A stretch of 64,000 nucleotides of DNA from Synechococcus sp. Tobar12-5m-g. GTDB taxonomy: Bacteria > Cyanobacteriota > Cyanobacteriia > PCC-6307 > Cyanobiaceae. Position 1 is the first letter of the stretch; every line of letters begins with the position of its first letter. A program made the translations under genes and the position numbers. The stretch is from assembly GCF_024345415.1 (NCBI RefSeq), contig NZ_JAGQBB010000008.1:1-64000 (forward strand). Reading direction: 5' to 3'. Shown here piece by piece: positions 48,034 to 56,774 of the stretch. Below the pieces are notes generated by a model. The model had not been told where the DNA came from and did not search any database. It saw nothing but the letters and a program-made list of their open reading frames with translations.

Positions 48034-51000
48034 TCAGGGTGTAAAGCTGAGCCATTCCCGCGCCCTATTTAGCAACATATCGAACTCCTGCAGTGTGGCT
48101 GACCACTTCCTCACTGTCCCGTCTGAGGAAGCAGTTACTACGAAAAGTCCGTCTGGACTGAAACTGACAGCCCTGACAGGCCCTTTGTGCCCCCTAAATA
48201 GTCTAGTCGGCACAGCAGCATGAGCAGTAGATTTACACTCTAAATCCCATAAATAAGCATTCCGATCCAGGGAACCGCTAACTAAATAACGGCTGCAGGG
48301 ACTGAAACAGGCACTCCAAATAGGAATGGCAGGATCGTGGGTAAAATCCGTGAATAACTTGCGGGTTTTCCAGTTCCAGACATAGAGTTTACCAGCCGAA
48401 GAACTGCCCACGAGATACTTGCAATCAGGGCTAAAATTGACACTCAAGATCGGGCTTTTTCCTCCGGAAAACCCACATACCTTCTTTCCCTGAAGATCCC
48501 ACAAGCAGACGCTGCCGTCGTCTGCGCCACTGGCAAGGAATTTATCGTCAGGACTGAAGCTCACACTCCAAATCGGACCCTTAGCCCCAAGCCACTCGCA
48601 CTGCTGCTGCCCCTGCAGGTTCCAGAGACGAATTGTCTTGTCCGCCGAACCAGTAACCAGCAATTGCCCGTCGGGACTGAAGTTGATACTCCAGACAGAA
48701 TTTTGATGTCCCTTAAATGATTGGAGGCGATTGCCCTCCACATCCCACAGAGAAGCAGTGCCATCGGCAGAGGCGGTAGCGAAATGGAATGCTGTCGGGC
48801 TGAAACTGACTTGCTTGACCCAGCTTGCGTGGACATTAATCTGCTTGAGCGGCCTGTTGTCCACATCCCAACGCTGGACATCCCAGAGACAGACAGTACC
48901 ACCTGAGGAAGCAGTTGCCAGGTATTGACCATCATGACTGAAGCTGGAACTCAACAAAGACCCTTCCTGTCTCTTGACCTGGGGCAGCCGCTGTAAGTTC
49001 CAGAGGTGAATCTTGCGATCGCCGCAGGCAGAAGCCAACAACTCACCTTCGGGGCTGAAGCCAATCCCCTGAACCGGCGCGGCATGAACCAGTTTAGCCA
49101 GCTCGCTACCGTCAAAATCCCAAATGCGCACGGTACAGTCTTCCGAAGCACTGGCTAGGTATAAGTTTTGGGGGTGGAAGCGGACACTAAACACCCAGCC
49201 TTTATGACCTCTTAGGGTTTTATATTTTTTACCGGTTTCTGGGTTCCAGAGTTTGACGCTGTTATCGGAACTACCAGAGGCAAGCATCGTCCCTTCCTTG
49301 TTAAAATTCACGCTCCAGATGGCTGCATCGTGAGCCTCCCAGTCCCGCAGTTTCATTCCTGCTAAATCCCAGAGGCTGATGCTGCCGCTGTTTGAGCCAG
49401 TGGCGAAATAATTGCCATGGGGACTGAAACTGATGCACCAGATAGGACCCTGGGCGGCTAAAAACTGGAGGCGTTCATTGCCTTCTAAGTCGCAGAGGCG
49501 AACTTTACCATCCGTGCCAGCAATAGCCACCAATTTTCCGTCAGGACTGAAGGCGACATCGCGGATGGGCGCGGGATAGGGAATTAACACTAGGGGATTG
49601 CCTTGCGAGTGCAAGTCCCAGAGGCGAGCCGTCCCGTCATCGCAGGCAGAAACGAGATAGCGGCCGTCAGGGCTAAAATCAATGCCCCAGATCCAATTGC
49701 GAGGCTCTTTAAAGATTTTCAACAGTGTTCCCTGCCGGTTCCACAACCGAACGGTGCCGTCTTCTGAACTGCTGGCTAGTCTCTTGCCATCAGGAGCAAA
49801 AATAACGCTGCAAGCGGCTCCTTTATGACCTGACAGCTCTAGGATTTCTTGAATGTTGTCTAAGATATGTTCCAGTACTGACCTCAAGGAATCTGAAGAA
49901 TAGCCTCGCGGAAGCAAGTCTTCTTTAATTGCATTTTGTAGAGTTTCACCCGCATTTGCGATTGTCCGCAAAGCATTGAGTTGGGAGGATTCGGCAAACT
50001 GTTCCAGAGCTTTAGGAACTACCGTATCGAGAGTTAATTGTGCCTTATACTTGGCTCGATTGTATTGCATCCAATAATGGTTGTGCCACTCTAAAATTGC
50101 TTCAGCAAGGATGCTGTGGGAGATTTCGTAGCAGATTTGGCTGGGATTTGTCGGACAACTGACAGGGTTTAGAAGGTTTTGACGTTGTAGTGCCTTTAAG
50201 ATAGTTCGCAGTTCAGCTTCTCCCATACCTGCTTGTTTTGCCAAATCTTCAACGGGGTAGGCAATTTTTGTGCCCCCGGGAGTAATGAGGTAGCCAACGA
50301 TTTTTGCTAGAACTTTGACGGCATTCGGTTTGGCAGACTCAGCCAGCTGTTTTATTTGCTCATTGAAATAGTATTTTATAATCTTCTCGCGCCTACCTAG
50401 GTCTTGGAATGTCACAAGACGCAGGAGATCGGATTTATTATTTCTCTCTTTTGCCCAAAGGCACTGCATGACTAACTGCAAGCAGGCAGTATCAAAGTTA
50501 ACTTCTACTAAGTCTTTGATTATCTCGTCTATTAAGTCTGGTGCAATTCCAACTTTCTCATTTGGATTCTCGGAATTATATTTCTTAAATATAGGGTTGA
50601 CAATTGCTTCGTAGATAGCATCTTCGTCAAGAGGTAATAGTGGCAGTCGGTTGCGAATTATATCAGGGATTGCTCCCTTGAAGCGATCGAGTTTTGAAAG
50701 AAAGTCTTCATCAACGGCAATGAGAAAGTTGACGTTCAGTCCCAGATGGTTGACCGCATTAGGAAACTCTGCTTCAAAGCTGTTCTCTGCCATCTCTGGT
50801 TGAGGATGGTAGAGAAAGTATTCTTCAAATTCATCAAGAATGATATATATCATACCCTGATCGTCGCCGCGGTCGAGGGCTTTGCTATAATCTACTAAAA
50901 TGTCCTCAAAGCTATCAGGTTCTATTGATCTTGGCGGCAATGAATGCCCAGGAATTAACTCTTCAATTTCATTCCTTACTTGCTTGACTAAGCTCATCAG

Positions 51001-51279
51001 AGGATTAGGTTCTTGCCAATCCTTAAAGATGATAACAGCCAACTGAGGAAAACTGAAATTCTCAATATTTTGCTGTGCTAGCCGGTGGAGTTCATGAACC
51101 ACCCCCGCTTGCAACAATGAGGTTTGTCCTACGCTATGCTTACCATAGAGGACGGTCAGTCGGCAACTTTTTAGGTAATCAATAAGTTGCTTTTTCTCTT
51201 TATCTCTGCCAAAGAAAATATCGGCATCTGCTTCGTCAAAAGCGGCTAATCCTTTGTAGGGACAGGTTGGACTTGACAT
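48034..51279 (-). CDS. nSTAND1-like ATPase with 14 WD40 repeats
   Basis: A 1081 aa signal-transduction ATPase. Residues 6-24 (CPYKGLAAFDEADADIFFGRD) are the entry motif of nSTAND1 proteins. The P-loop is GKHSVGQT (46-53), in which Gln replaces the essential Lys. Walker B follows as IYIILDEFEEYF (Asp149, Glu150). A helical region precedes 14 WD40 repeats (about 480-1075; ends such as VRLWNRQG, ARLWDLHS, IRLWNLQG, AYLWDLEC), enough for two seven-bladed propellers. GAGGT precedes ATG 51279. Third gene of an AT-rich operon; probably the sensor and oligomerising platform for the two proteins encoded before it. Confidence 0.88.
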   Translation of the reverse strand: MSSPTCPYKGLAAFDEADADIFFGRDKEKKQLIDYLKSCRLTVLYGKHSVGQTSLLQAGVVHELHRLAQQNIENFSFPQLAVIIFKDWQEPNPLMSLVKQVRNEIEELIPGHSLPPRSIEPDSFEDILVDYSKALDRGDDQGMIYIILDEFEEYFLYHPQPEMAENSFEAEFPNAVNHLGLNVNFLIAVDEDFLSKLDRFKGAIPDIIRNRLPLLPLDEDAIYEAIVNPIFKKYNSENPNEKVGIAPDLIDEIIKDLVEVNFDTACLQLVMQCLWAKERNNKSDLLRLVTFQDLGRREKIIKYYFNEQIKQLAESAKPNAVKVLAKIVGYLITPGGTKIAYPVEDLAKQAGMGEAELRTILKALQRQNLLNPVSCPTNPSQICYEISHSILAEAILEWHNHYWMQYNRAKYKAQLTLDTVVPKALEQFAESSQLNALRTIANAGETLQNAIKEDLLPRGYSSDSLRSVLEHILDNIQEILELSGHKGAACSVIFAPDGKRLASSSEDGTVRLWNRQGTLLKIFKEPRNWIWGIDFSPDGRYLVSACDDGTARLWDLHSQGNPLVLIPYPAPIRDVAFSPDGKLVAIAGTDGKVRLCDLEGNERLQFLAAQGPIWCISFSPHGNYFATGSNSGSISLWDLAGMKLRDWEAHDAAIWSVNFNKEGTMLASGSSDNSVKLWNPETGKKYKTLRGHKGWVFSVRFHPQNLYLASASEDCTVRIWDFDGSELAKLVHAAPVQGIGFSPEGELLASACGDRKIHLWNLQRLPQVKRQEGSLLSSSFSHDGQYLATASSGGTVCLWDVQRWDVDNRPLKQINVHASWVKQVSFSPTAFHFATASADGTASLWDVEGNRLQSFKGHQNSVWSINFSPDGQLLVTGSADKTIRLWNLQGQQQCEWLGAKGPIWSVSFSPDDKFLASGADDGSVCLWDLQGKKVCGFSGGKSPILSVNFSPDCKYLVGSSSAGKLYVWNWKTRKLFTDFTHDPAIPIWSACFSPCSRYLVSGSLDRNAYLWDLECKSTAHAAVPTRLFRGHKGPVRAVSFSPDGLFVVTASSDGTVRKWSATLQEFDMLLNRAREWLSFTP

Positions 51280-51332
51280 TAGTCTCTACCTCGTTTGCTA
51301 TCATTCATCGAGTCAACACATTCTAGACGCAC

Positions 51333-52925
51333 TTAATTATCTTCTGGATTTATTAAAGCGTCCAGTTTGTTGCAAATCTCCACTAATGCGTCATTTAACT
51401 CAGAAGAATCAAGTGTTTGCTGAGGATCAAGCTTATCTAATGGTTTATTTACATCGTAAGCTGCTTGGTAGTTAGCAATTATTTTACCAAGATCAGTTCG
51501 TGTATACCTACAACTTGTCAGACAAAACCAGAATATGGTCAATCCTTCTTCTTCAGCAGCTTCTAGTAGAGGTGGCAGTTCGTTCTTGGTAATAAACTCT
51601 GAGTTTAAGAAATTTGAACTGACTAGCAAGACAGCAACTTTAGTTGAGGCAAGCGCTCTTTTGATTTCTTCTCCCCATTTCATTCCTGTTTTGATATAGG
51701 TGTCATCCCACCATAAGTCACCTTCATCGATTGTACTTCTACCGTACATGTCTTTGAACTTCTCTAGCCATTTGCTATCTTTATGGCTATAGCTAATAAA
51801 TATTCTACTTCGCTGAGGTATTTCAGGAGCAGGAACATTCACTTTAGAGATGTTGGTGACTGGTTTTTTCACGGTAGTAAGTTGAGATTTTAACTGTTTT
51901 TCTAGTTCAATAATGTAGGCTTCTAAAGAATCAATTGCAAGGTTATTGACACCGTATTTATCCCAGAACTTTTCATCCAAACGTTCTGGATGCTCTTGAA
52001 TTGCCCACCATCTTTTGTCAGTTTTATAAAGTTGTTCTCGCCAAATACGAGAGAGAATAAGTCGCAGATTCCAATGGCTGGGGCTGTATTCGAGAAACCA
52101 AAGCCGTCGATTTTTTTCTTGAAGCGCTACCAAAAGACTTGGAGGAAGTAATTCTTTGATACTTCTCTGAGTTAAGTAATCAATAAAGTCGTCTTCAGCA
52201 ATAGTAAATTGTCCACTATCAGCTTTCTCAACTCCTCCATAAAGCTTGAGAATAACTGGGCGCTGCTTGAGGGAGATTTCATAATCTTGAGGGTCTTCAA
52301 TTAGAATGGGTTTTTCGTTAAAGGGGGTATGCAGAAACCGTCCCCCCATTTCATTTCCAATAAATGCCACGACATCAAAATCCTGGTTTGCCTGCTGAAA
52401 AGCCTGCTCTAAGACACTATCTAAACAAGTTGTGACAATTAAGGGATAGGGAGGCGCATAATCATTGTCTTTAAGAAGGCTGGGCAATCTAGCCAAGAAT
52501 TGGTGAACTGGATTGGGTGAATACTTTGATTCTAAGATTTCTCTGAGCATAGCTTCAAGGGTATCTGAATCGCACAGAGATAGGTATTGGGCTACATTGG
52601 CTAATGCTAATTTAGTAATTGTATCCTTGTTGATTAACGGACACTCTGGTGGTAAATGATTATCAGTCGTGTTGCAAAGAGGGCAAGTATTGACATAGCC
52701 CCAGTCATTTTCCTTGGCCAAATGAATTGCCAGTTCATAACTACTGGGAGGGTAGTTGCCATCCTGCCAGTCTACCGGTTCTCCATTTTGTTTTTTGGGG
52801 CGGCCACAGAGGTTAACATCAGAACTCAAGAAAGGAATGATTATTCCCTGTTTGATTGCATCAATAACCACTTTGTAGTGGCTGTTTAGTTGTTTAGAAC
52901 TAGCCTTAGTTTGTGATGCTGGCAT
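51333..52925 (-). CDS. SIR2-like (catalytically degenerate) and TIR domain fusion
   Basis: A 530 aa protein. Residues 15-330 follow the SIR2_2-type fold of defence proteins, but its three active-site motifs are altered: the glycine loop reads [13 protein letters not shown] (34-36, normally GAG), the Asn motif reads TTCLD (165-169, normally TTNYD), and the His motif reads KLYG (227-230, normally KLHG). A CPLC...C insert (81-95) may bind zinc. A TIR domain (372-500) begins [10 protein letters not shown] and keeps Glu449 in [13 protein letters not shown], the position of the NADase Glu. AAGGAAGA lies before ATG 52925. It overlaps the upstream gene by 20 bases. Confidence 0.85.
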   Translation of the reverse strand: MPASQTKASSKQLNSHYKVVIDAIKQGIIIPFLSSDVNLCGRPKKQNGEPVDWQDGNYPPSSYELAIHLAKENDWGYVNTCPLCNTTDNHLPPECPLINKDTITKLALANVAQYLSLCDSDTLEAMLREILESKYSPNPVHQFLARLPSLLKDNDYAPPYPLIVTTCLDSVLEQAFQQANQDFDVVAFIGNEMGGRFLHTPFNEKPILIEDPQDYEISLKQRPVILKLYGGVEKADSGQFTIAEDDFIDYLTQRSIKELLPPSLLVALQEKNRRLWFLEYSPSHWNLRLILSRIWREQLYKTDKRWWAIQEHPERLDEKFWDKYGVNNLAIDSLEAYIIELEKQLKSQLTTVKKPVTNISKVNVPAPEIPQRSRIFISYSHKDSKWLEKFKDMYGRSTIDEGDLWWDDTYIKTGMKWGEEIKRALASTKVAVLLVSSNFLNSEFITKNELPPLLEAAEEEGLTIFWFCLTSCRYTRTDLGKIIANYQAAYDVNKPLDKLDPQQTLDSSELNDALVEICNKLDALINPEDN

Positions 52926-54120
52926 GGGACTCTTCCTTTTTGATTGTAGTTAAATCGTGAAATCCTTTGCGTCTCTTAAATCGCAAAGAGATGTATATCA
53001 TATCTCTTAGAGAATCTGGGAGATTTGGATGTTCTCCATTGGCAATCTCCTCAAATATAGATAGGGAGCCAGGATAGAGAATCGGATACAAGTTGGAATC
53101 AAAGAGGCAAGAAAAGATTGCCAATTCCTCAATCAAATATTGTTGGCAAATCTGGAGAAAGTCATTTCCCGAGATACTGGTTGCATCTACAGCGAGGTGG
53201 CGTTGCACGAATTGGAAAGAGAAAGTATTAACTGCGTTGACAAGTCTGGTATCATTCTTCATTAAATCCTCAATTATATCATAATATTCTCTGTAACTGT
53301 CTGTCTGCTGGATATCTGAGCAATAAACAAATTCAAATGGACAAGAATTCAAGTAGCGATCAAATACGGGTAATTCAGCATTAATGTATTTTCCACCCGC
53401 ATGGAGCGCTTGGACAAATGCTTGTCTTTCTGTCAAGCCGTGATTGTCTATTAGTAAACTCAGGCGGTATAGACTATCGCCCAGCAATACCCTACAGCTG
53501 CGAAAACGCTTAGCTATCCAGTCAGTCATGGCGATTAGTTTTGCCGTTGAGAAGCTGGGATTGTCTAGGCTTACTCCCAAATAACAACTATCATATGACG
53601 CAAGCTTCCCTCTCGCAATCTCAGGAGCAACTTCATTTACAAAGACATGGTATTTTGGTTTTGTGGGGATTTCAATGTCCTCTTTCATATCACTTAATGA
53701 CACCATATCAACGTAGGCCATAGAAAATACATTCCTTGGGGAATCACCCAGGAAGCTTATCTCTCCAAACTGTTTTAATTCAGGCGCAAAAAGTACATTG
53801 AGACCATAAAGCCTGCCTATGGGTGCGATGATACCCAATGAATGATTCGGCAGTATTAATTTAATATCATCAGCGGTTAACACTGTGATTTTACTAGCCT
53901 TAAGCCTATTTTGCAAATCAACCAAGTCAATTTGCTTGCAATGGGAGATAACAGCTATTACAATTTGATGACCATCAATTTCCAGTAAGCAAGAATCAAC
54001 AAATTCCATCCCAAGCATGGCTTGCTGGTCTTGTATTTCTTCCATGCTGCAAGAATTTGAATAACTTGTTATTGTATATTTGACCTGATTGCCGTCAAGA
54101 AAGTCTTTAAGAGCTAACAT
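52906..54120 (-). CDS. YbaK-like tRNA-editing domain fused to cyclodipeptide synthase domain
   Basis: A 404 aa protein, first gene of the operon. Residues 1-145 resemble YbaK/ProX aminoacyl-tRNA deacylases ([18 protein letters not shown], then [21 protein letters not shown]), though the usual substrate-contacting Lys appears to be Asp42. Residues 157-385 resemble tRNA-dependent cyclodipeptide synthases: [17 protein letters not shown] supplies Ser184 (AlbC Ser37), [11 protein letters not shown] supplies Tyr328 and Glu332 (AlbC Tyr178, Glu182) and LYPGSLSIF supplies Tyr349 (AlbC Tyr202), with near-identical spacing. Such enzymes join two aminoacyl-tRNAs into a cyclic dipeptide. The fusion and its TIR/STAND neighbours are, to my knowledge, unusual. 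Confidence 0.75.
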   Translation of the reverse strand: MLALKDFLDGNQVKYTITSYSNSCSMEEIQDQQAMLGMEFVDSCLLEIDGHQIVIAVISHCKQIDLVDLQNRLKASKITVLTADDIKLILPNHSLGIIAPIGRLYGLNVLFAPELKQFGEISFLGDSPRNVFSMAYVDMVSLSDMKEDIEIPTKPKYHVFVNEVAPEIARGKLASYDSCYLGVSLDNPSFSTAKLIAMTDWIAKRFRSCRVLLGDSLYRLSLLIDNHGLTERQAFVQALHAGGKYINAELPVFDRYLNSCPFEFVYCSDIQQTDSYREYYDIIEDLMKNDTRLVNAVNTFSFQFVQRHLAVDATSISGNDFLQICQQYLIEELAIFSCLFDSNLYPILYPGSLSIFEEIANGEHPNLPDSLRDMIYISLRFKRRKGFHDLTTIKKEESHASITN

Positions 54121-54156
54121 TAGTTTCTCAATTTCAGGGCAATTAGAAGCTAACTG

Positions 54157-54477
54157 CTATTTAAGCACATAAAGGTAGATTGTCAATGCCTGCGTAAGGA
54201 CTGGATAGGGCTTCCTGAGAGAGTGAGCCTGAGCCCGAACTGAACGACCGAGGTGGATACTCTGAGCAACAACATCGTTGAGGTCAAACGGATCAGGAAG
54301 ATCGGAAAAGGGCAAGTCGATTCGTTCCGCCAGGCTTCGAGCAAGCCAGTGATACAAAGGAATCGAAGTTCCATCCTCTTCAACAGTCACCAGCTCTGGG
54401 CCGATCACTGGAATCACCTTGCCCTCCTCCACAAAGAGCAGCAGGTCTTCCCAGAATCGCTCCAGAGATTCAGGCAT
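54157..54477 (-). pseudogene. Truncated N terminus of a SIR2-like protein
   Basis: A 106 aa frame opening MPESLERFWEDLLLFVEEGK and VIPVIGPELVTVEEDG, the start of defence-type SIR2 proteins with the variant loop VIGPEL. DLPDPFDLNDVVAQ is still recognisable, then the sequence diverges and stops at 54157. A full SIR2 domain needs about 250 residues, so the rest is gone. The open frame extends upstream of the ATG (KIFILSFWGLGE), so the true start is unclear. The join to AT-rich sequence at about 54200 marks the edge of the inserted operon. Confidence 0.6.
54158..54186 (-). promoter_or_regulatory. Sigma70-type promoter of the CDPS-TIR-STAND operon
   Basis: On the minus strand TTGACA (54181-54186) and TAAATA (54158-54163) are separated by exactly 17 bases. 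Transcription would start near 54150, about 30 bases before ATG 54120. The -10 box lies at the very end of the truncated SIR2 frame. Confidence 0.65.
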
Positions 54478-54745
54478 TTCGCCAAGGCCCCAGAAGCTCA
54501 GAATGAAGATCTTCGGCTTGGGAGCGACGTCGTCGAACTGAAGATAACGGTCTCACACGCGATCACCATTTTGATCCAACAGTAGGCAAGGCATGCCTGA
54601 GCGTCAAGAGATTTGTTGGCCGTTAGCCGCTCCATCAGCCCACAAAGCGTTCAGATCGATCCAGCGTTGTGAAATCCTTCAAACAAATCAGCCCGATCTT
54701 TGATGTTGGCTAAGGTTGCTTCAGTGCCTGAATGCGCAACTCCCC

Positions 54746-56743
54746 ATGCCAGTCCTGCCCCATGCGTTTGTGGTGATGCCCTTCGGCCGCAAGCCTGGAG
54801 GCGATGGGGTGCCGATTGATTTCAATCGCATCTACTCCAACTTCATTCATCCGGCCCTGAAGAAGGCTGGCCTGGAGCCTTTCCGTGCCGACGAGGAGCA
54901 GCGTGCCGGCAACATCCACAGCGACATGTTCCAGGAACTGCTGCTCGCCGATCTGGTGGTGGCCGACCTCACCATTGACAATCCCAATGTCTGGTATGAG
55001 CTCGGGGTCCGCCACGCTCTGAGCGCCCGGGGCGTGGTGCTGATCTGCGGCGGCAGGGTCCCCACCGCCTTTGATCTCCAACCCGACCGAAAACTGCGCT
55101 ACGGCCTGCTTGATGGTGTTCCCGATCCCACCACCCTGCCCAGCGATATCGAGAACCTGGCGGACATGGTGCGGGCCACCATGGAGAGCTGGCAGGGCCG
55201 ACGCATCAGCCCCGTGTATGCCCTGTTGCCCAATCTTCAGGAGCCCGACTGGAGAAGCTTGCGCGTTGGGGGCGTATGCGAATTCTGGGAGCAACATGAC
55301 GCCTGGCTGGAGCGGATCGAGCGCGCCCGCCGTGCCAACGACATCGGCGACATGCTCGTGCTCGCCGACGAGGGCCCCGTGGCCGCGTTCCGTGCTGAAG
55401 CCTGGATTGCTGCCGGCACCGCTCTGCGCAAGGCAGAGCGATTCCGGCTCGCCCTGGAGCAGTTGGAGAAAGGCCTGGCCATCAAGCCCACCGACCTCAA
55501 GGCACTCCAGGAGAAGGGCACCTGTCTGCAGCGTTTAGCGATCGCAGGGGAGCCCGGCCACAGCCTCGATCGGGCGCGCGACCACTACCGCAAGGTGTTG
55601 GAAGCGCATCCGAAGGATGCGGAAACCAGGGCCCTCGCCGCCAGGGTGGACAAGGACGCCTGGGTGGATGGGTGGCGCCTAACCGATACCCCGCCGGAGC
55701 AGAAGCGGGCGGAGGCCGCCGAAGCCATCGACCTGCTCACGATGGCGATCGATCAGTACGCGGCGGCGTTCCGCTCCAATCCGGCCCATTACTACTCCGG
55801 CATCAATGCCCTCACCCTGATGCATCTGGCCTTGAATCTCACCGGCGACCACCGCTGTGATCACCAGATGGAGGTGATGGCTGGGGCGGTGCGCTTCGCG
55901 GCCGAGTGCGAGGAGGATCCCGCTCAGCAGTTTTGGGCCCTGGCCACCCTTGCGGATCTCGAGGTGCTGGTGGGAACCCCCGAGGGGGTACAGGGGGCCT
56001 ATCGCAAGGCCATCGCCCGCAATGACAAGGATCGTTTTGCACTCGAATCCGTGCGCTCCCAGTTGCTGCTCCTGCAGGATCTGGAATTCCAGCCTGAAAC
56101 GGTGAGCGTGGCGATTGCCACCCTCGATCGTGCCATCGAGAAAACCACTCCCGCCGCGGTGCGCTGGCGGCCTCGCCAGGCCATCCTGTTCAGCGGCCAC
56201 ATCATGGACACGCCCAACCGCCCCCAGCCCAGGTTCCCTGCCGCCATGGAGGCCGCAGCCACGGAAAGAATCGGCGCTGCCCTCGATGCCCTCGGCGCCG
56301 GTGCCGATGACATCACCTACTGCCAGGCAGCCGCGGGCGGTGATCTGATCTTTCTGGAGGCCGCCCTGCAGAGGCAGGTGCGATGCCAGGTGCTGCTGCC
56401 TTTTGATGAGGCCACGTTTCTGCAGCGCTCGGTGCTTCCATCCGTGCATGGGGAACAGTGGCGTGATCGCTATTTCGCCATGAAGGAAAGGCTCACGCTG
56501 CCCATTCGCTTCATGCCCGATGAACTGGGCCCCACTCCGCCACAGCTGAATGCCTTTGAACGCTGCAATATCTGGCTGCTCAACTCCACGCTGGCCTGTG
56601 GGATTGATCGTGTGCGGTTCATCGCCCTCTGGAACGGTGCTGGGGGCGATGGCCCCGGCGGCACCGCCCATCTGCATCAAGAAGTGCAACGCCGCACCGG
56701 CCAGGTGAGCTGGATCGACACCCGCTCCCTACCTTGTGCCTAG
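54746..56743 (+). CDS. Deoxyribosyltransferase-like / TPR (DUF4071) / SLOG-like protein
   Basis: A 665 aa protein with three parts. Residues 1-100 (HAFVVMPFG, ADLVVADLTIDNPNVWYELG, Glu85) resemble the nucleoside deoxyribosyltransferase-like fold related to TIR. Residues 160-450 are TPR-like helices matching the TRAFs-binding/DUF4071 family (RAEAWIAAGTALRKAERFRL, LALEQLEKGLAIKP). Residues 475-665 (QAILFSGHIMDTPNRPQPRF, QAAAGGDLIFLEAAL, RTGQVSWIDTR) look like a SLOG/Rossmann nucleotide-handling domain. TTG 54716 is an alternative start. GC-rich, unlike the operon to its left. The patatin gene follows directly. Confidence 0.72.
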   Translation: MPVLPHAFVVMPFGRKPGGDGVPIDFNRIYSNFIHPALKKAGLEPFRADEEQRAGNIHSDMFQELLLADLVVADLTIDNPNVWYELGVRHALSARGVVLICGGRVPTAFDLQPDRKLRYGLLDGVPDPTTLPSDIENLADMVRATMESWQGRRISPVYALLPNLQEPDWRSLRVGGVCEFWEQHDAWLERIERARRANDIGDMLVLADEGPVAAFRAEAWIAAGTALRKAERFRLALEQLEKGLAIKPTDLKALQEKGTCLQRLAIAGEPGHSLDRARDHYRKVLEAHPKDAETRALAARVDKDAWVDGWRLTDTPPEQKRAEAAEAIDLLTMAIDQYAAAFRSNPAHYYSGINALTLMHLALNLTGDHRCDHQMEVMAGAVRFAAECEEDPAQQFWALATLADLEVLVGTPEGVQGAYRKAIARNDKDRFALESVRSQLLLLQDLEFQPETVSVAIATLDRAIEKTTPAAVRWRPRQAILFSGHIMDTPNRPQPRFPAAMEAAATERIGAALDALGAGADDITYCQAAAGGDLIFLEAALQRQVRCQVLLPFDEATFLQRSVLPSVHGEQWRDRYFAMKERLTLPIRFMPDELGPTPPQLNAFERCNIWLLNSTLACGIDRVRFIALWNGAGGDGPGGTAHLHQEVQRRTGQVSWIDTRSLPCA

Positions 56744-56774
56744 GCCAGTGGTGGCCCCCTTCGATCAGCCCATC

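Noticed and set aside
48034-51279. The regular WD40 repeat spacing as a CRISPR-like or tandem DNA repeat
   Set aside because: The periodicity is at protein level (about 120-130 bases per blade) with divergent DNA; no short identical repeats with unique spacers occur.
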